The translations under genes were made by a program, and so were the position numbers. Below, in pieces: positions 16,507 through 25,708 of a stretch of 36,689 nt of DNA (its first letter is position 1; every line of letters starts with the position of its first letter). The notes under the pieces are model-generated. The model worked only from the letters and a program-made list of their open reading frames with translations. It was not told the DNA's origin and searched no databases. The stretch lies in contig PLTX01000115.1 in NCBI GenBank assembly GCA_003164675.1, positions 809 through 37,497 on the forward strand, given 5' to 3'. The stretch comes from Verrucomicrobiota bacterium. GTDB taxonomy: Bacteria; Verrucomicrobiota; Verrucomicrobiia; Palsa-1439.

Positions 16507-19215
16507 ATGAGAATAAACCTCTTGGTCATTGCAGGTGATTGTTTGCTGGCCACAGCGACGGTTCTGCAGGCAGCACCGGCAAAAATCCCGCCCTCCGGGG
16601 CGCCGATCATCCGCCGCGCGGTTGCGCCACAATTGCCCTGCGCCCTTCAAACGCAGGAGTTGGGTAACCTGCCCCTGAGGTTTGAACCCGACTGCGGTCA
16701 AGTCGGTAAGCCAGCAATGTTTTTGGCTCGTGGAGTGGGGCACTGTCTGTACTTGACGTCCTTTGGCATGAGGCTGGCATCACTGAAGGCCGTGCCCGTT
16801 GAGATGAGATTCAGCGGCGCCAACCCAAGTCCCAAGGTCACAGGACTGGACGAACTCCCTGGAAGGGTCAATTACTTCCTGGGCAAAGATCGGAAAGCCT
16901 GGCACACGGGCATCCGCACTTACGCCAAAGTCAGGTACGAAAACCTCTATCCGGGGGTGAGCTTGATCTATTACGGCAACCAGCGCCAATTGGAGTACGA
17001 CTTTGAGGTCGCTGCGGGAGCCGATCCTCGTGTCATCACGCTTGGCTTTCAAGGTGTGAGTCGTCTTCAACTCGACGGCGGCGACCTCGTGCTGGCGGTC
17101 GGCGACGGCGCCAGCACAGTCCGGCTGCGACGCCCGTTCGTCTATCAGGAGATCGACGGAGTCAAGCGCGAGATCAGTGGCCGTTTCGTGCTCAAGGATC
17201 AGTTTCAAGTCGGTTTCGAGTTGGCAGCATACGATTCTTTGCGGCCTCTGGTAATCGACCCCATCTTGGTTTTCTCCACTTACCTTGGCGGGCGCGGGGA
17301 TGACTCCGGCAATGGGATCGCAGTGGACGTGGATGGGAACGTCTACGTCACCGGTTCCACCAGCTCGACGAATTTTCCGACAACGCCCAACGCCTTCGAC
17401 ATCACCGCCACGGGCACCGTGGCGGCGAGCGACGCGTTTGTTATCAAGTTGGATCCGACAGGAACGAACTTGGTTTACGCCACATATCTCGGCGGGAGCG
17501 GCAATGACCAGGGCAACGCCATCGCCGTGGACGCCGACGGCAATGCCTTCATCACCGGCTTCACGGAGTCGATCGATTTCCCGCTGACCAATGCATTCCA
17601 ACAAGCCTGCCTGGGTTGTGCCGACGGGTTACACGACGCGTTTGTGGCGAAGCTGGACCCCGAAGGCGCGAATCTGCTCTTCTCCACCTACTTGGGTGGA
17701 CGTGGCGACGATATCGGCAGCGGGATTGCTGTGGACAGTCTGGGTAACGTCTGCGTGACAGGGTTTACCACTTCGACAAACTTTCCCACGGTCAACGCCA
17801 TAGCCAGTGCTCCGGGAGGCGGTGGAGATGCGTTTCTCACCGAGTTTGATCCAACCGGAACCAACCTCCTCATGTCCACCTATCTGGGTGGCAGCGGTTT
17901 TGATGTTGGTAACGCCGTAGCCATCGACACGAACGGCAATATCTACGTCACCGGCTCCACCAGTTCGACGAATTTTCCCACGACGCCCAACGCCTTCGAC
18001 ATCACCGCCAACGGCACCGACGCTTTCGTGATCAAGATCGACCCCTCCGGCACGAACTTGATCTATTCCACGTTTCTGGGTGGTAGCGGTGTTAGCGCCG
18101 GCTTTGGCATCGCCGCCGATGCTGGTGGTTTTGCCTACGTGACGGGTTACACCACATCCACGAATTTTCCCCTGTCGCACCCGTTCCAGTTTAATCTGAA
18201 CGACGGTGACCTTACGTCAACCAATGGCGACGCGTTCGTCACCAAGGTGGATCCGCTCGGAATCACGCTTGTATACTCGTCCTATCTCGGCGGTTCGGGC
18301 AAAGACGTCGGCAACGGCATCGCCGTGGATGCCGTCGGCAATGTTTACGTCACGGGCACAACCGGGTCGACCAATTTTCCCACGGTAAATCCCATACGCG
18401 CCCAGTGCGGCGGTTGTGGCCACGGGTCGAACGATGCGTTTGTTGCAAAAATCGACGCCTCGGGGACCAATCTCGTTTACTCCACCTATCTCGGCGGCAA
18501 CGGCGACGATGCAGGCCAGGCAATCGCCATCGACACGAACGGCAATGCTTACGTCACCGGGAAGACCGGATCGAGGAATTTCCCGCGAGGGAATTCGTTC
18601 CAAGTATTGCCGGGCGGCAAATCAGATGCCTTTATCACCAAGATATCCGAGGGCACTGCCTACGATTTGGCGGTCGTTGAGTTGAAAGCGCCGCGCCGAG
18701 TTGCCCTGAACGCGAGAAAACCGAACAAAACTGTGCGCGTCACCGTGCGGATCCAAGAGCGCAGCCAGCATTCGGAAACGATCACCAACTTGAGTGACCT
18801 GGTTAGCCTGGAAGTGACAGCGTTAACGAACACGTCTGCTGCCTGTTCGACTCTGCAGGGAATACTCCTTACTCATAAGCCCCAAAAGCCGCTGCCGATA
18901 ACCCTGCTTCCCAAGAGCACACTGACAGTGTACTTCGAGGTCACCTTCGGCACAAACTGTGTGCCTGTAGCGGCAAGGAGTACCCGTCCACATCCGAACC
19001 ATGGTGACTATCGATACGTTGCCACGGTGAACCATGCCGCAATTGATGGTCATGCCTCCACGTATCCCGAGGATGACGTTTGCCCACGCAGCGTGACTCC
19101 GCCGTATGAGATCGACCCCAACCCTGATGGTACCATCATAGATCGAGGCTGCGGCGCACGGAAGCCAGATGGAACCTTTGGGGGTGACATTGTAACCGAC
19201 GTGGTTGCACGGTAG
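16507..19215 (+). CDS. Secreted SBBP beta-propeller protein with DUF7948-like N-domain
   Basis: 902 aa from ATG 16507 (GGGGAAGG 8 nt upstream). A signal peptide is visible (MRINLLVIAGDCLLATATVL, then QAAPA). Residues ~40-250 match the DUF7948-like module that precedes SBBP repeats (GRVNYFLGKDRKAWHTGI, VRYENLYPGVSLIYYG, LVIDP). Seven SBBP repeats follow, each of the form VYSTYLGGSGDD-GN-IAVDA-GNVYVTGSTSSTNFP, about 65 residues apart, enough to close a seven-bladed propeller. The last ~180 residues are an Ig/CARDB-like region with several cysteines and an Asp/Pro-rich end. No sortase, PEP-CTERM or Por signal is seen at the C-terminus. Probably extracellular or surface-associated; ligand unknown. 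Confidence 0.88.
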   Translation: MRINLLVIAGDCLLATATVLQAAPAKIPPSGAPIIRRAVAPQLPCALQTQELGNLPLRFEPDCGQVGKPAMFLARGVGHCLYLTSFGMRLASLKAVPVEMRFSGANPSPKVTGLDELPGRVNYFLGKDRKAWHTGIRTYAKVRYENLYPGVSLIYYGNQRQLEYDFEVAAGADPRVITLGFQGVSRLQLDGGDLVLAVGDGASTVRLRRPFVYQEIDGVKREISGRFVLKDQFQVGFELAAYDSLRPLVIDPILVFSTYLGGRGDDSGNGIAVDVDGNVYVTGSTSSTNFPTTPNAFDITATGTVAASDAFVIKLDPTGTNLVYATYLGGSGNDQGNAIAVDADGNAFITGFTESIDFPLTNAFQQACLGCADGLHDAFVAKLDPEGANLLFSTYLGGRGDDIGSGIAVDSLGNVCVTGFTTSTNFPTVNAIASAPGGGGDAFLTEFDPTGTNLLMSTYLGGSGFDVGNAVAIDTNGNIYVTGSTSSTNFPTTPNAFDITANGTDAFVIKIDPSGTNLIYSTFLGGSGVSAGFGIAADAGGFAYVTGYTTSTNFPLSHPFQFNLNDGDLTSTNGDAFVTKVDPLGITLVYSSYLGGSGKDVGNGIAVDAVGNVYVTGTTGSTNFPTVNPIRAQCGGCGHGSNDAFVAKIDASGTNLVYSTYLGGNGDDAGQAIAIDTNGNAYVTGKTGSRNFPRGNSFQVLPGGKSDAFITKISEGTAYDLAVVELKAPRRVALNARKPNKTVRVTVRIQERSQHSETITNLSDLVSLEVTALTNTSAACSTLQGILLTHKPQKPLPITLLPKSTLTVYFEVTFGTNCVPVAARSTRPHPNHGDYRYVATVNHAAIDGHASTYPEDDVCPRSVTPPYEIDPNPDGTIIDRGCGARKPDGTFGGDIVTDVVAR

Positions 19216-19747
19216 CGTTGTGGATCTTATGCACGGAGTCGGGCTCGGTGGGCGCGGCCTTCCCGTCTCCAACTGCATTAGGTCATAGGGTGCCGCGAAC
19301 CGACGACTAAAAGCCGTCCTCTAAACGGTGGCCGCCAGGGACACGCATCGAAGATGCACTGGTGTCCGGGTGGAGATCGTCGCCGGCGCGCTTCGACACA
19401 ACAAAATGGAACAAGAGGCGCGATACGCGAAGCGCTAGTTTTTCCTTGGTTTTGCTTCAACCAGTCGTTTTCCCGGCAACAATCTGTTAGATCACGACCA
19501 CTGGCTGACTGGCTTCGCGGACACAGGGCCATTGATTTGGCTTGCCTCCCAGTGCGAAACAGGTTAGTTACTGAAAGCGAGCCCGCGTGGGATGATGCAA
19601 GCCTTTGCGGGCTTATGCTAGTGGGGGGGGCGGGAAGGTTCTAGTTTGCGGGGAGAAGCGGACTGTGAGTTCCAATCCTTGAAGCAAGGATGGAAATAAC
19701 AAGGAACGAGCAAGAGGCCTGCTAGAAAACAGTTGACGGAGGAACAC
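19216..19747. other. Long leader/intergenic region with G8 tract
   Basis: About 530 bp without a convincing gene. AGCCCGC (19580-19586) and GCGGGCT (19607-19613) can pair across 20 nt, and a run of eight G lies at 19623-19630. GGAGGA near 19738-19743 is the ribosome site of the next gene. The promoter of the 19748-24263 operon must lie here. Confidence 0.4.
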
Positions 19748-20722
19748 ATGAACAACAAACCTCTCGCTTCGATGGTGGTGGCAGTGGTGGCCACCGTGCT
19801 GGCCGTTGCGGGGAGCGCGATCGCTTATCGGGCGCTTTCGGCGGCGCAGAACGCCGAAGCCGCATCGAAGAAATCCCTGCTGGCGATGGAGGAACGCCTC
19901 CACCAACTTGAACTCCGCTTGGCCACGCGGGGCGAGAGTGTGCCCGTCCAGAGCGAGGGGGGGGGACGCCTGTCGGCCCGGCTCGATCGACTCGAAAAAG
20001 TCATCAGCGGCACGGGGCTGGACCGCCTGTCGGACACCGGAAAAGTGAACCCAGAGTTCATGGCCCGTGTTTACGACAAGTACCAGCATGCGACCAATGT
20101 CGACAAACAGCGCCAAACGCTGGTTCAGCGCAATCGCGACCTGCACCGCATGGATCATGACAAGTACGGGAGCGCAATCGAAGCCCTTTATGCCCAGGCG
20201 CGCTCGAATGTCAGTGGCAAGTCCGACACGCCCGCCACACAGGAGAGCAACCGAGCCCTCGCCACAATGATCGAGCAGTATCCAAACGCCAATTCCACGG
20301 GCATGGTTCTCGCAGAGCGCGGGCTGGAGTCCGCGCTCGCGCTCAACGCCTCGGATGTGCAGCAGTGTTACACCACACTCCGGAACAACGAGAACTTCGC
20401 CAATGTCGTCGTCGACAGCGGGATCGAGGCGGTCCCCGCTCTGGAAACCTATCTGGTACATGACGACATCCAAAATGGTAACCTGGGCGAGGCGCAGACC
20501 TTGGTGGAGGATCTGCAGAAGAGTTACGGCAATTCGATCATTCCCGAACGCTCGCCGGACAGTGACCAGGAAACCTGGCAACCGGTGGCCGAGGTGGCGG
20601 CCGAATTGGCGAAGCAGATCCAGACTCTCAGCAGCAGTCCCGCGCCTGGCGGCGCGACAGGAACAAGCGGAGCCAGCGGTGGAGCCAGCGGTGGCAGTCC
20701 CCCGTCGGGCGGCAAGCGGTGA
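19748..20722 (+). CDS. Membrane-anchored coiled-coil protein of unknown function
   Basis: 324 aa from ATG 19748, preceded by GGAGGA; the TTG 5 codons earlier is unlikely. One N-terminal TM helix (about residues 9-28, ASMVVAVVATVLAVAGSAIA) is followed by a coiled-coil-like stretch (SLLAMEERLHQLELRLATR), a helical middle region and a low-complexity Gly/Ser/Pro tail (about 295-324). I do not recognise a family. A nine-G run (19957-19965) lies in the coding sequence and encodes Gly-Gly-Gly; slippage would truncate the protein. First gene of an operon with a DMT exporter and two radical SAM enzymes. Confidence 0.75.
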   Translation: MNNKPLASMVVAVVATVLAVAGSAIAYRALSAAQNAEAASKKSLLAMEERLHQLELRLATRGESVPVQSEGGGRLSARLDRLEKVISGTGLDRLSDTGKVNPEFMARVYDKYQHATNVDKQRQTLVQRNRDLHRMDHDKYGSAIEALYAQARSNVSGKSDTPATQESNRALATMIEQYPNANSTGMVLAERGLESALALNASDVQQCYTTLRNNENFANVVVDSGIEAVPALETYLVHDDIQNGNLGEAQTLVEDLQKSYGNSIIPERSPDSDQETWQPVAEVAAELAKQIQTLSSSPAPGGATGTSGASGGASGGSPPSGGKR

Positions 20723-20748
20723 GGGAACACAAGGGTGAGTGATCACTA

Positions 20749-21636
20749 ATGGAATGGCTCGGAATGTTCGCCGCACTCGGGTCTGCCGCCTCTTGGGCGG
20801 TTGGCGCCATCTTGATGAAGAAACTGGGTGAGAATCTTTCGTCGCTGGCGATGACGTTGGCGAAGGCGACCATCAGCGTGGTGCTGTTGTGCATGGTGTT
20901 GGCCTTCGTTGGGTTTGAACTCATCGCGTTTCGGCCCCTGCTGCTCCTGTTGGTCAGTGGCCTGCTCGGGATCGCCATCAGCGACACCTGCTTCTTCAGT
21001 GCCCTCAAGGATCTCGAACCGCTGTCGTTGGTCCTGTTGATGATGCTGGGGCAGGTACTCACGGTCGTCTTGGCCGTGCTATTCCTGCACGAGAGTCCGT
21101 CGCTCGCGGTCTGGCTCGGCATCGTGCTGGCCGTTGTGGGGATCGGCATCGTCGTGGCGCGGACTCTATCTGGCGACCGCAGCAAGATCGGCCTGCGCGG
21201 CGTGCTGTTCGGGCTCGCCTCGGTGGTGAGCATGTCGGTGTCAATCATCATCGCCAAGAAAGCGCTCGACACGGTGTCCACGATTGAGGCGACGCTTATC
21301 CGCATGCTTGCGGGAACGATCGGCGTTTTCCTCCTGGGCGCATCCACCGGGCAGTTGGGAGCCTGGATGAATCCGTTTCGCGACCGCCGCTTGGCCGGCC
21401 TGTTCTTGATCGCCGTGATCATCGTCACCTTCGGCGGGTTCTGGCTATCGCTGGTGGCCATCAAATACGCGGACGTTTGCGTCGCCAATACGCTGATTTC
21501 GACAGAGCCGGTGTTCGTCCTTCCGCTTTCGGTGATTTTCCTTCGAGAGAAAATCACCCTGTGGGCAACCACCGGCACACTGATTGCCGTAGCCGGAATC
21601 ATCCTTCTCCTATGGCAGAAGGCAGCGAGAATGTGA
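20749..21636 (+). CDS. EamA/DMT-family transporter
   Basis: 295 aa, ten TM helices arranged as two EamA repeats (ASWAVGAILMKKLG in the first and ASVVSMSVSIIIAKKAL in the second), each ending with a helix-rich segment near an FL(H/R)E motif (VLFLHESPS, VIFLREKIT). Such proteins usually export small metabolites such as amino acids or nucleosides. It is 26 bp after the coiled-coil gene and ends 2 bp before the most likely start of the HydE-like gene, so a role in exporting the product of the radical SAM enzymes is a reasonable inference. Confidence 0.88.
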   Translation: MEWLGMFAALGSAASWAVGAILMKKLGENLSSLAMTLAKATISVVLLCMVLAFVGFELIAFRPLLLLLVSGLLGIAISDTCFFSALKDLEPLSLVLLMMLGQVLTVVLAVLFLHESPSLAVWLGIVLAVVGIGIVVARTLSGDRSKIGLRGVLFGLASVVSMSVSIIIAKKALDTVSTIEATLIRMLAGTIGVFLLGASTGQLGAWMNPFRDRRLAGLFLIAVIIVTFGGFWLSLVAIKYADVCVANTLISTEPVFVLPLSVIFLREKITLWATTGTLIAVAGIILLLWQKAARM

Positions 21637-21638
21637 AC

Positions 21639-22664
21639 ATGAAGGAGGGAGTGACGGGAGCCTTGATGCGCGATTTGGAACGAGGCAATTTCACGCGTGA
21701 AACCCTCACGCAAGCGCTACGATGCAGAGACGCGGAGCAGGCAGAGATGTTCGCGCTCGCCCGCCGTCGGCGCAGTGAGCATTTCCCCGGCGAGGAGGTG
21801 GAGGTCCGCAGTGTCATCGAAGTGTCCAACATCTGCCAGCAAGGGTGCAAGTACTGCAATATGGGGCTCAAGTCGAAGCAGGAAAAGTACACCATTGGCT
21901 ACGAGGGACTGCTGCGGCTCGCGAATTTCATTTATCAAAAGGGTCGTCGCGTTCTGTTGCTGCAGTCCGGTGAGAACAACGCAGCGGATTTTGTGAGCCA
22001 TCTCGCGCAGTGTGTGCACGAGCTCAAGCGTCAGCAGCCGGACCTCGCGGTGATACTCTGTTGCGGGAATCTCTCCAAAGCCCAATACCGCCAACTCCAC
22101 GAGGCGGGTGCCAGCCGATACGTGCTCAAGTTCGAAACCTCCAACGCCGCGCTCTACGGGAACCTGAAGCCCCGGGACACCTTGCGGCGCCGCTTGGATT
22201 GTATGGAGACGCTTTTGGAGTTGGGCTACGCCGTCGGCAGCGGGAATATGGTAGGGCTGCCCGGGCAGACGCACGAGGACATGGTGGCCGACCTCCATTT
22301 GCTCGGCAAGTACAATCTCGCGATGCAGAGCACGACCGTCTTCATTCCGGGGGAAAGTTCCGCATTCCGCAACGAGCCGATGGGCGACGTGGATGCGGCG
22401 CTGAACATGATGGCTCTGATGCGGATCATGTATCCAGGACGGCTGATCCCGACCACCAGTTCCTTGGAGAAGGGGCGCGCGGACGGCCAGTACTGGGGGC
22501 TTATGGCCGGAGCCAACACCGTCACCGTCCACGACGGGACTCCGGACGAAGTGAAGCACCTATTCCCGATCTACTCGACCAAGCGTTTTACGCCGCAGGA
22601 CGGACATTTCCGTCAGATTGTCGAAAGGGCGCACCTCAAGTTTGCGCCAGGAGTGCTGAAATGA
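21639..22664 (+). CDS. HydE/PylB/BioB-type radical SAM enzyme
   Basis: 341 aa from ATG 21639, directly after the transporter stop; ATG 21612 is an alternative. The SAM-cluster motif is C66-QQG-C70-KY-C73 (CxxxCxxC). HydE-family hallmarks follow: VLLLQSGENN, KFETSNAALYGNLKP, GSGNMVGLPGQTHEDM, and the C-terminal TTSSLEKG and GLMAGANTVTVH segments. HydE proper acts in [FeFe]-hydrogenase maturation, but no hydG or hydF is present and the hydrogenase-like complex here is not FeFe. The enzyme is thus more likely a HydE-like paralogue with another substrate. Its stop overlaps the next start (ATGA), coupling it to the HemN-like enzyme. Confidence 0.87.
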   Translation: MKEGVTGALMRDLERGNFTRETLTQALRCRDAEQAEMFALARRRRSEHFPGEEVEVRSVIEVSNICQQGCKYCNMGLKSKQEKYTIGYEGLLRLANFIYQKGRRVLLLQSGENNAADFVSHLAQCVHELKRQQPDLAVILCCGNLSKAQYRQLHEAGASRYVLKFETSNAALYGNLKPRDTLRRRLDCMETLLELGYAVGSGNMVGLPGQTHEDMVADLHLLGKYNLAMQSTTVFIPGESSAFRNEPMGDVDAALNMMALMRIMYPGRLIPTTSSLEKGRADGQYWGLMAGANTVTVHDGTPDEVKHLFPIYSTKRFTPQDGHFRQIVERAHLKFAPGVLK

Positions 22665-24109
22665 ACTCGGTTCAGAAACAAGAGTTTCTTGAAGTCGCGC
22701 GCGATCGCGTAGCCGACGTGAAACGCATGCAAGAAGCGGGCTTGGTTTGCAAGAGTGGCGACTTTTACGCCTCTGTGCACTATCCGCCGATCACGATGTA
22801 TTCGCCGATCGCACAGGAGGAGTTGTTCAAGACCTACACCGTGCCGGAAGACAAACTCTTCGACGTGTACGTTCATCTGCCCTTCTGCCATGGGCGCTGT
22901 TTGTTTTGCCATTACCCCGTGCAGTACGGCGACCGCCTCGACGAAAAGGATCGCTATTTGGCCGCGCTGGAGAATGAGATGGACATCTACATGCGCCTGC
23001 TGGGATTGGACAAGGTTCAAGTGCGCTCAATCCTCGTGGGCGGCGGCACACCGACGTATCTGACCCCAGCCCAGCTCAAGTACTTCCTGGACTTTTTCGT
23101 CAAGCGCCTCGACTTGTCGCGCTGTGAGCAGTTCAACTATGATGTCGATCCGGCAACCATGTCCGGTCCCAAGGGCGAGGAGCGCCTGCGGATCATGCGC
23201 TCGTACGGCGTGGACCGCCTGACAATTGGCGTGCAGTCGCTCGATAAAGGCATCCTGAAGATCATGAACCGGCCCCACGGATTGGAGGAAATCTACGAGT
23301 CCATCGAGTTGTCCCAAAAGCACGGCTATCAGGTCAACGTCGAGTTCATCTTCGGGCATCCCGGCCAGACGTTGGACAACTGGATTGAGGTCATGGAGCA
23401 AGCCGTTCGGCTTGGCGTTGAGGAGATTCAGCTGTACCGGCTGAAGGTGGAAGCCTACGGTGATTTCCAAGGGCCGATCAAGAAGTACAAACAGATTCGC
23501 CCGGAGGAATGTCCCCCGCCTGAGGAGGCCATCATGATGAAGCAGCTTGCCATCAGCATCCTCAAGCAGCACGGTTACCATGAGAATATCCGGCGCGTGT
23601 TCACGAAGGAAAAAAAGCACTACTCCGCGTACGCTTGGAACCAGTGCTGCGAACTGTATGATGAGATCGGCTTCGGACTGACCGCCTTCAGCAGTCTGCG
23701 CGACCGCTTCGGGCTGAACACGCAACATTTCGACGAGTATTATCGTTGCATCGAGGAAGGCCGATTGCCGGTCAACCGCGGACTGGTGCGCAGTCAGGAC
23801 GATCAGATCCGCTGGTCGATCGTTCTGCCCATCAAGAATAGCGAGGTTCGGAGCAAGCTGTTCGAGCGACGGACAGGCGTGCCGCTCCGGAAGGTCTTTC
23901 GGACGAAAATCGAGAACCTCAAGTCCTTCGGGCTGGTGCAGGAGCGCCCCAAGGGCGACGAGACCTTGCTGGAATGTACAGAACGTGGCGCTTTCTTCGC
24001 TGACCAGGTCGCCCAGCAGTTCCACGATCCGAAGTACATCCCTTTCACCACCGACCAGTACAATCGCGGGCCACTTTATCCGTTCGACCATTGCGGGGTC
24101 TACGACTGA
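22661..24109 (+). CDS. HemN-like radical SAM enzyme
   Basis: 482 aa from ATG 22661. HLPFCHGRCLFCHYP holds the SAM-cluster cysteines C76, C80 and C83, and ILVGGGTPTYL is the GGGTP SAM-binding motif. NYDVDPATM, RLTIGVQSLD and FIFGHPGQTLDNW follow the HemN/HemW pattern, and the ~90-residue C-terminal part resembles a winged-helix tail. HemN relatives include coproporphyrinogen dehydrogenase, HemW haem chaperones and methyltransferases or cyclopropanases of natural-product pathways. Without other haem genes nearby, and next to a HydE-like enzyme and an exporter, a biosynthetic role is more likely than haem synthesis (inference). Confidence 0.87.
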   Translation: MNSVQKQEFLEVARDRVADVKRMQEAGLVCKSGDFYASVHYPPITMYSPIAQEELFKTYTVPEDKLFDVYVHLPFCHGRCLFCHYPVQYGDRLDEKDRYLAALENEMDIYMRLLGLDKVQVRSILVGGGTPTYLTPAQLKYFLDFFVKRLDLSRCEQFNYDVDPATMSGPKGEERLRIMRSYGVDRLTIGVQSLDKGILKIMNRPHGLEEIYESIELSQKHGYQVNVEFIFGHPGQTLDNWIEVMEQAVRLGVEEIQLYRLKVEAYGDFQGPIKKYKQIRPEECPPPEEAIMMKQLAISILKQHGYHENIRRVFTKEKKHYSAYAWNQCCELYDEIGFGLTAFSSLRDRFGLNTQHFDEYYRCIEEGRLPVNRGLVRSQDDQIRWSIVLPIKNSEVRSKLFERRTGVPLRKVFRTKIENLKSFGLVQERPKGDETLLECTERGAFFADQVAQQFHDPKYIPFTTDQYNRGPLYPFDHCGVYD

Positions 24110-24153
24110 GCCAATTGGTGACGGGTAGCGTAAAACCGTCAGGAGGGATTTCC

Positions 24154-24263
24154 ATGAAGAGATTTCGAGACTGGTTCTTGCGCGGATAGTCTCGCTGGGA
24201 ATTCTGGCCGGCTGGCTGGTGGCCTTCGCGCTCTGTATTATGCCGGTTCCACGGCATCCATGA
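24154..24263 (+). pseudogene. Small membrane-peptide ORF broken by a one-base frameshift
   Basis: A strong ribosome site (AGGAGGG, 24141-24147) stands before ATG 24154, but the frame stops after 11 codons. Shifting frame at 24159 (as if one A were missing after ATGAA) opens EISRLVLARIVSLGILAGWL followed by VAFALCIMP and VPRHP, ending at TGA 24261-24263. That is a typical single-TM peptide of about 36 residues. It would be the last gene of the operon above. A sequencing error would restore an intact gene. Confidence 0.5.
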
Positions 24264-24319
24264 GTCCGTCCGAGGGCATCACGGCGCACATTTGCTGCCG
24301 AAACGGTCGTCCAGCAAAC

Positions 24320-25705
24320 CTATTCTGAAACGGCCAGTCGACGGTGCCGCCAGCCCGAATACAGATACACAGGTATACCGGTCGCCAGCAGCGTCGCGCT
24401 CCAGAGCACCCGTCCGGGGCGTTCCACCAGCGCGTTGAGGAGAATGCCAAGCGATCCGGCGCAGTACAGGATGGGAACCCAGGGATACCCCAAGGTGCGG
24501 TACGGGCGCGGCATGTCGGGAAGCCGGAAGCGCAGCGCGAAGATCGCCGCAGCGGTTGCCGTTGAGAGCGACACCATCGCGAAGACGGCAGCGGCCAAAA
24601 TTCCATCGAAGGTGCCCGTCAGAATAATCAGGCACGTCCAGCTGCTCTGCGCCACGATCGCTGCTGTCGGCACGTGGAAACGCGCATGAACTCGCGCCAA
24701 GCCGCGGAAGAACAGGCCGTCTTCTGCCATCGCGAAACAGACCCGCGGCCCAACCATGATCGTGGCGTTCATCGCTCCCACGATGCAGAGAATGATAACA
24801 GCGGAGAGGATCGCTGTGCCTGCGCGCCCCAGCACAACGCCGGCGGCGTCCTGCGCCACGTTGGCCGAGCCGGGCATCTGTGCGACCGGCACAAGGCGCA
24901 GGAGCGCCGCGTTGAAAAGCAGATAGATTGTAACCACGGCGGCGGTGGCGATCGCCAAGGCCCGCGGGAGGGTTTGCTGCGGATTGCGGCATTCGGCAGC
25001 CATATATGTGGCGGCATCCCAGCCGAGGTAGGCGAATGACACACCGATGAGCGCGCTGCCGAAAGCCTGCCAGAGTGATGCCGTCACTGGCGCCACCTGA
25101 CAAACGCGGTGCCAGTCACCGCTGGCGAAAAAGAGGCCCACCGCTGTCAGTCCAAGCAGCGCCGCGATTTTGAGGGCCGTAAAGAGATTTTGTGTGTTCC
25201 GACCAACCCGCAGCCCCAGGCCGTTCACCACCGTGAGCGCGATCACAGCGGCCAGCGCGGGCACGTGTCCGCCGTGAATTGGAAGCGCCCACGCTCCGAG
25301 GGGGACCCGGCAGAGCACGTGATCGGCGGAGAACCAAGGAAAGAAGTAGCTCAGGTACCGGGCCAATCCCACGGCCATGAAAGCCAGGGTGCAAGGGAAA
25401 CCCGCAACGAATGACACCCAGCCATCCACGAATCCCCAGAATGGACCATACGCTTCCCGCATGTAAACATAGTGGCCACCCGCGCGCGGGAAGAGCGTGC
25501 CCATTTCGGCGTAGGTCAGGGCTCCCGTCAAAGCGAAGACGCCGCCGACCAGCCACGCAGCCAGAATCAGTCCGCCGGACGGCAACGCGCTCGCGATGCT
25601 GCTGGTGGTCAGAAACACGCCCGTCCCGACCATGTTGCCGATCCCCAGAAACACGCAGTCCCGCAGGCCGAGACTGCGTTCCAGCGCCTGTTCGCCGGAC
25701 TTCAT
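24320..25705 (-). CDS. APC-family amino acid permease
   Basis: 461 aa with twelve TM helices. The TM1 signature is LGIGNMVGTGVFLTTSSIA, and TM2-3 carry GALTYAEMGTLFPRAGGHYVY, typical of amino acid/polyamine antiporters of the LAT/YfnA kind. The start at 25705 lies 3 bp after the stop of the duplicated methyltransferase gene, so the two are almost certainly one transcript. Substrate cannot be read from the sequence. Convergent with the radical SAM operon. Confidence 0.9.
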   Translation of the reverse strand: MKSGEQALERSLGLRDCVFLGIGNMVGTGVFLTTSSIASALPSGGLILAAWLVGGVFALTGALTYAEMGTLFPRAGGHYVYMREAYGPFWGFVDGWVSFVAGFPCTLAFMAVGLARYLSYFFPWFSADHVLCRVPLGAWALPIHGGHVPALAAVIALTVVNGLGLRVGRNTQNLFTALKIAALLGLTAVGLFFASGDWHRVCQVAPVTASLWQAFGSALIGVSFAYLGWDAATYMAAECRNPQQTLPRALAIATAAVVTIYLLFNAALLRLVPVAQMPGSANVAQDAAGVVLGRAGTAILSAVIILCIVGAMNATIMVGPRVCFAMAEDGLFFRGLARVHARFHVPTAAIVAQSSWTCLIILTGTFDGILAAAVFAMVSLSTATAAAIFALRFRLPDMPRPYRTLGYPWVPILYCAGSLGILLNALVERPGRVLWSATLLATGIPVYLYSGWRHRRLAVSE

Positions 25706-25708
25706 CGG

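Noticed and set aside
19300..19330. Stretch resembling part of the tRNA-Leu fragment (ACTAAAAGCCGTC)
   Set aside because: Only about ten bases agree with the 30990 region and no tRNA arms surround it; likely coincidence.
19613..20776. 387-codon minus-strand frame antisense to the coiled-coil protein
   Set aside because: Composition is Arg/His/Leu-rich without domains; the plus frame has a ribosome site and a TM anchor.
22010..22660. N-terminal extension of the HemN-like frame
   Set aside because: It overlaps the HydE-like gene in another frame; ATG 22661 with the ATGA overlap is the natural start.
23027..24289. 420-codon minus-strand frame antisense to the HemN-like gene
   Set aside because: Long only because of the GC3-rich codon pattern of the real gene; the plus frame has all radical SAM motifs.
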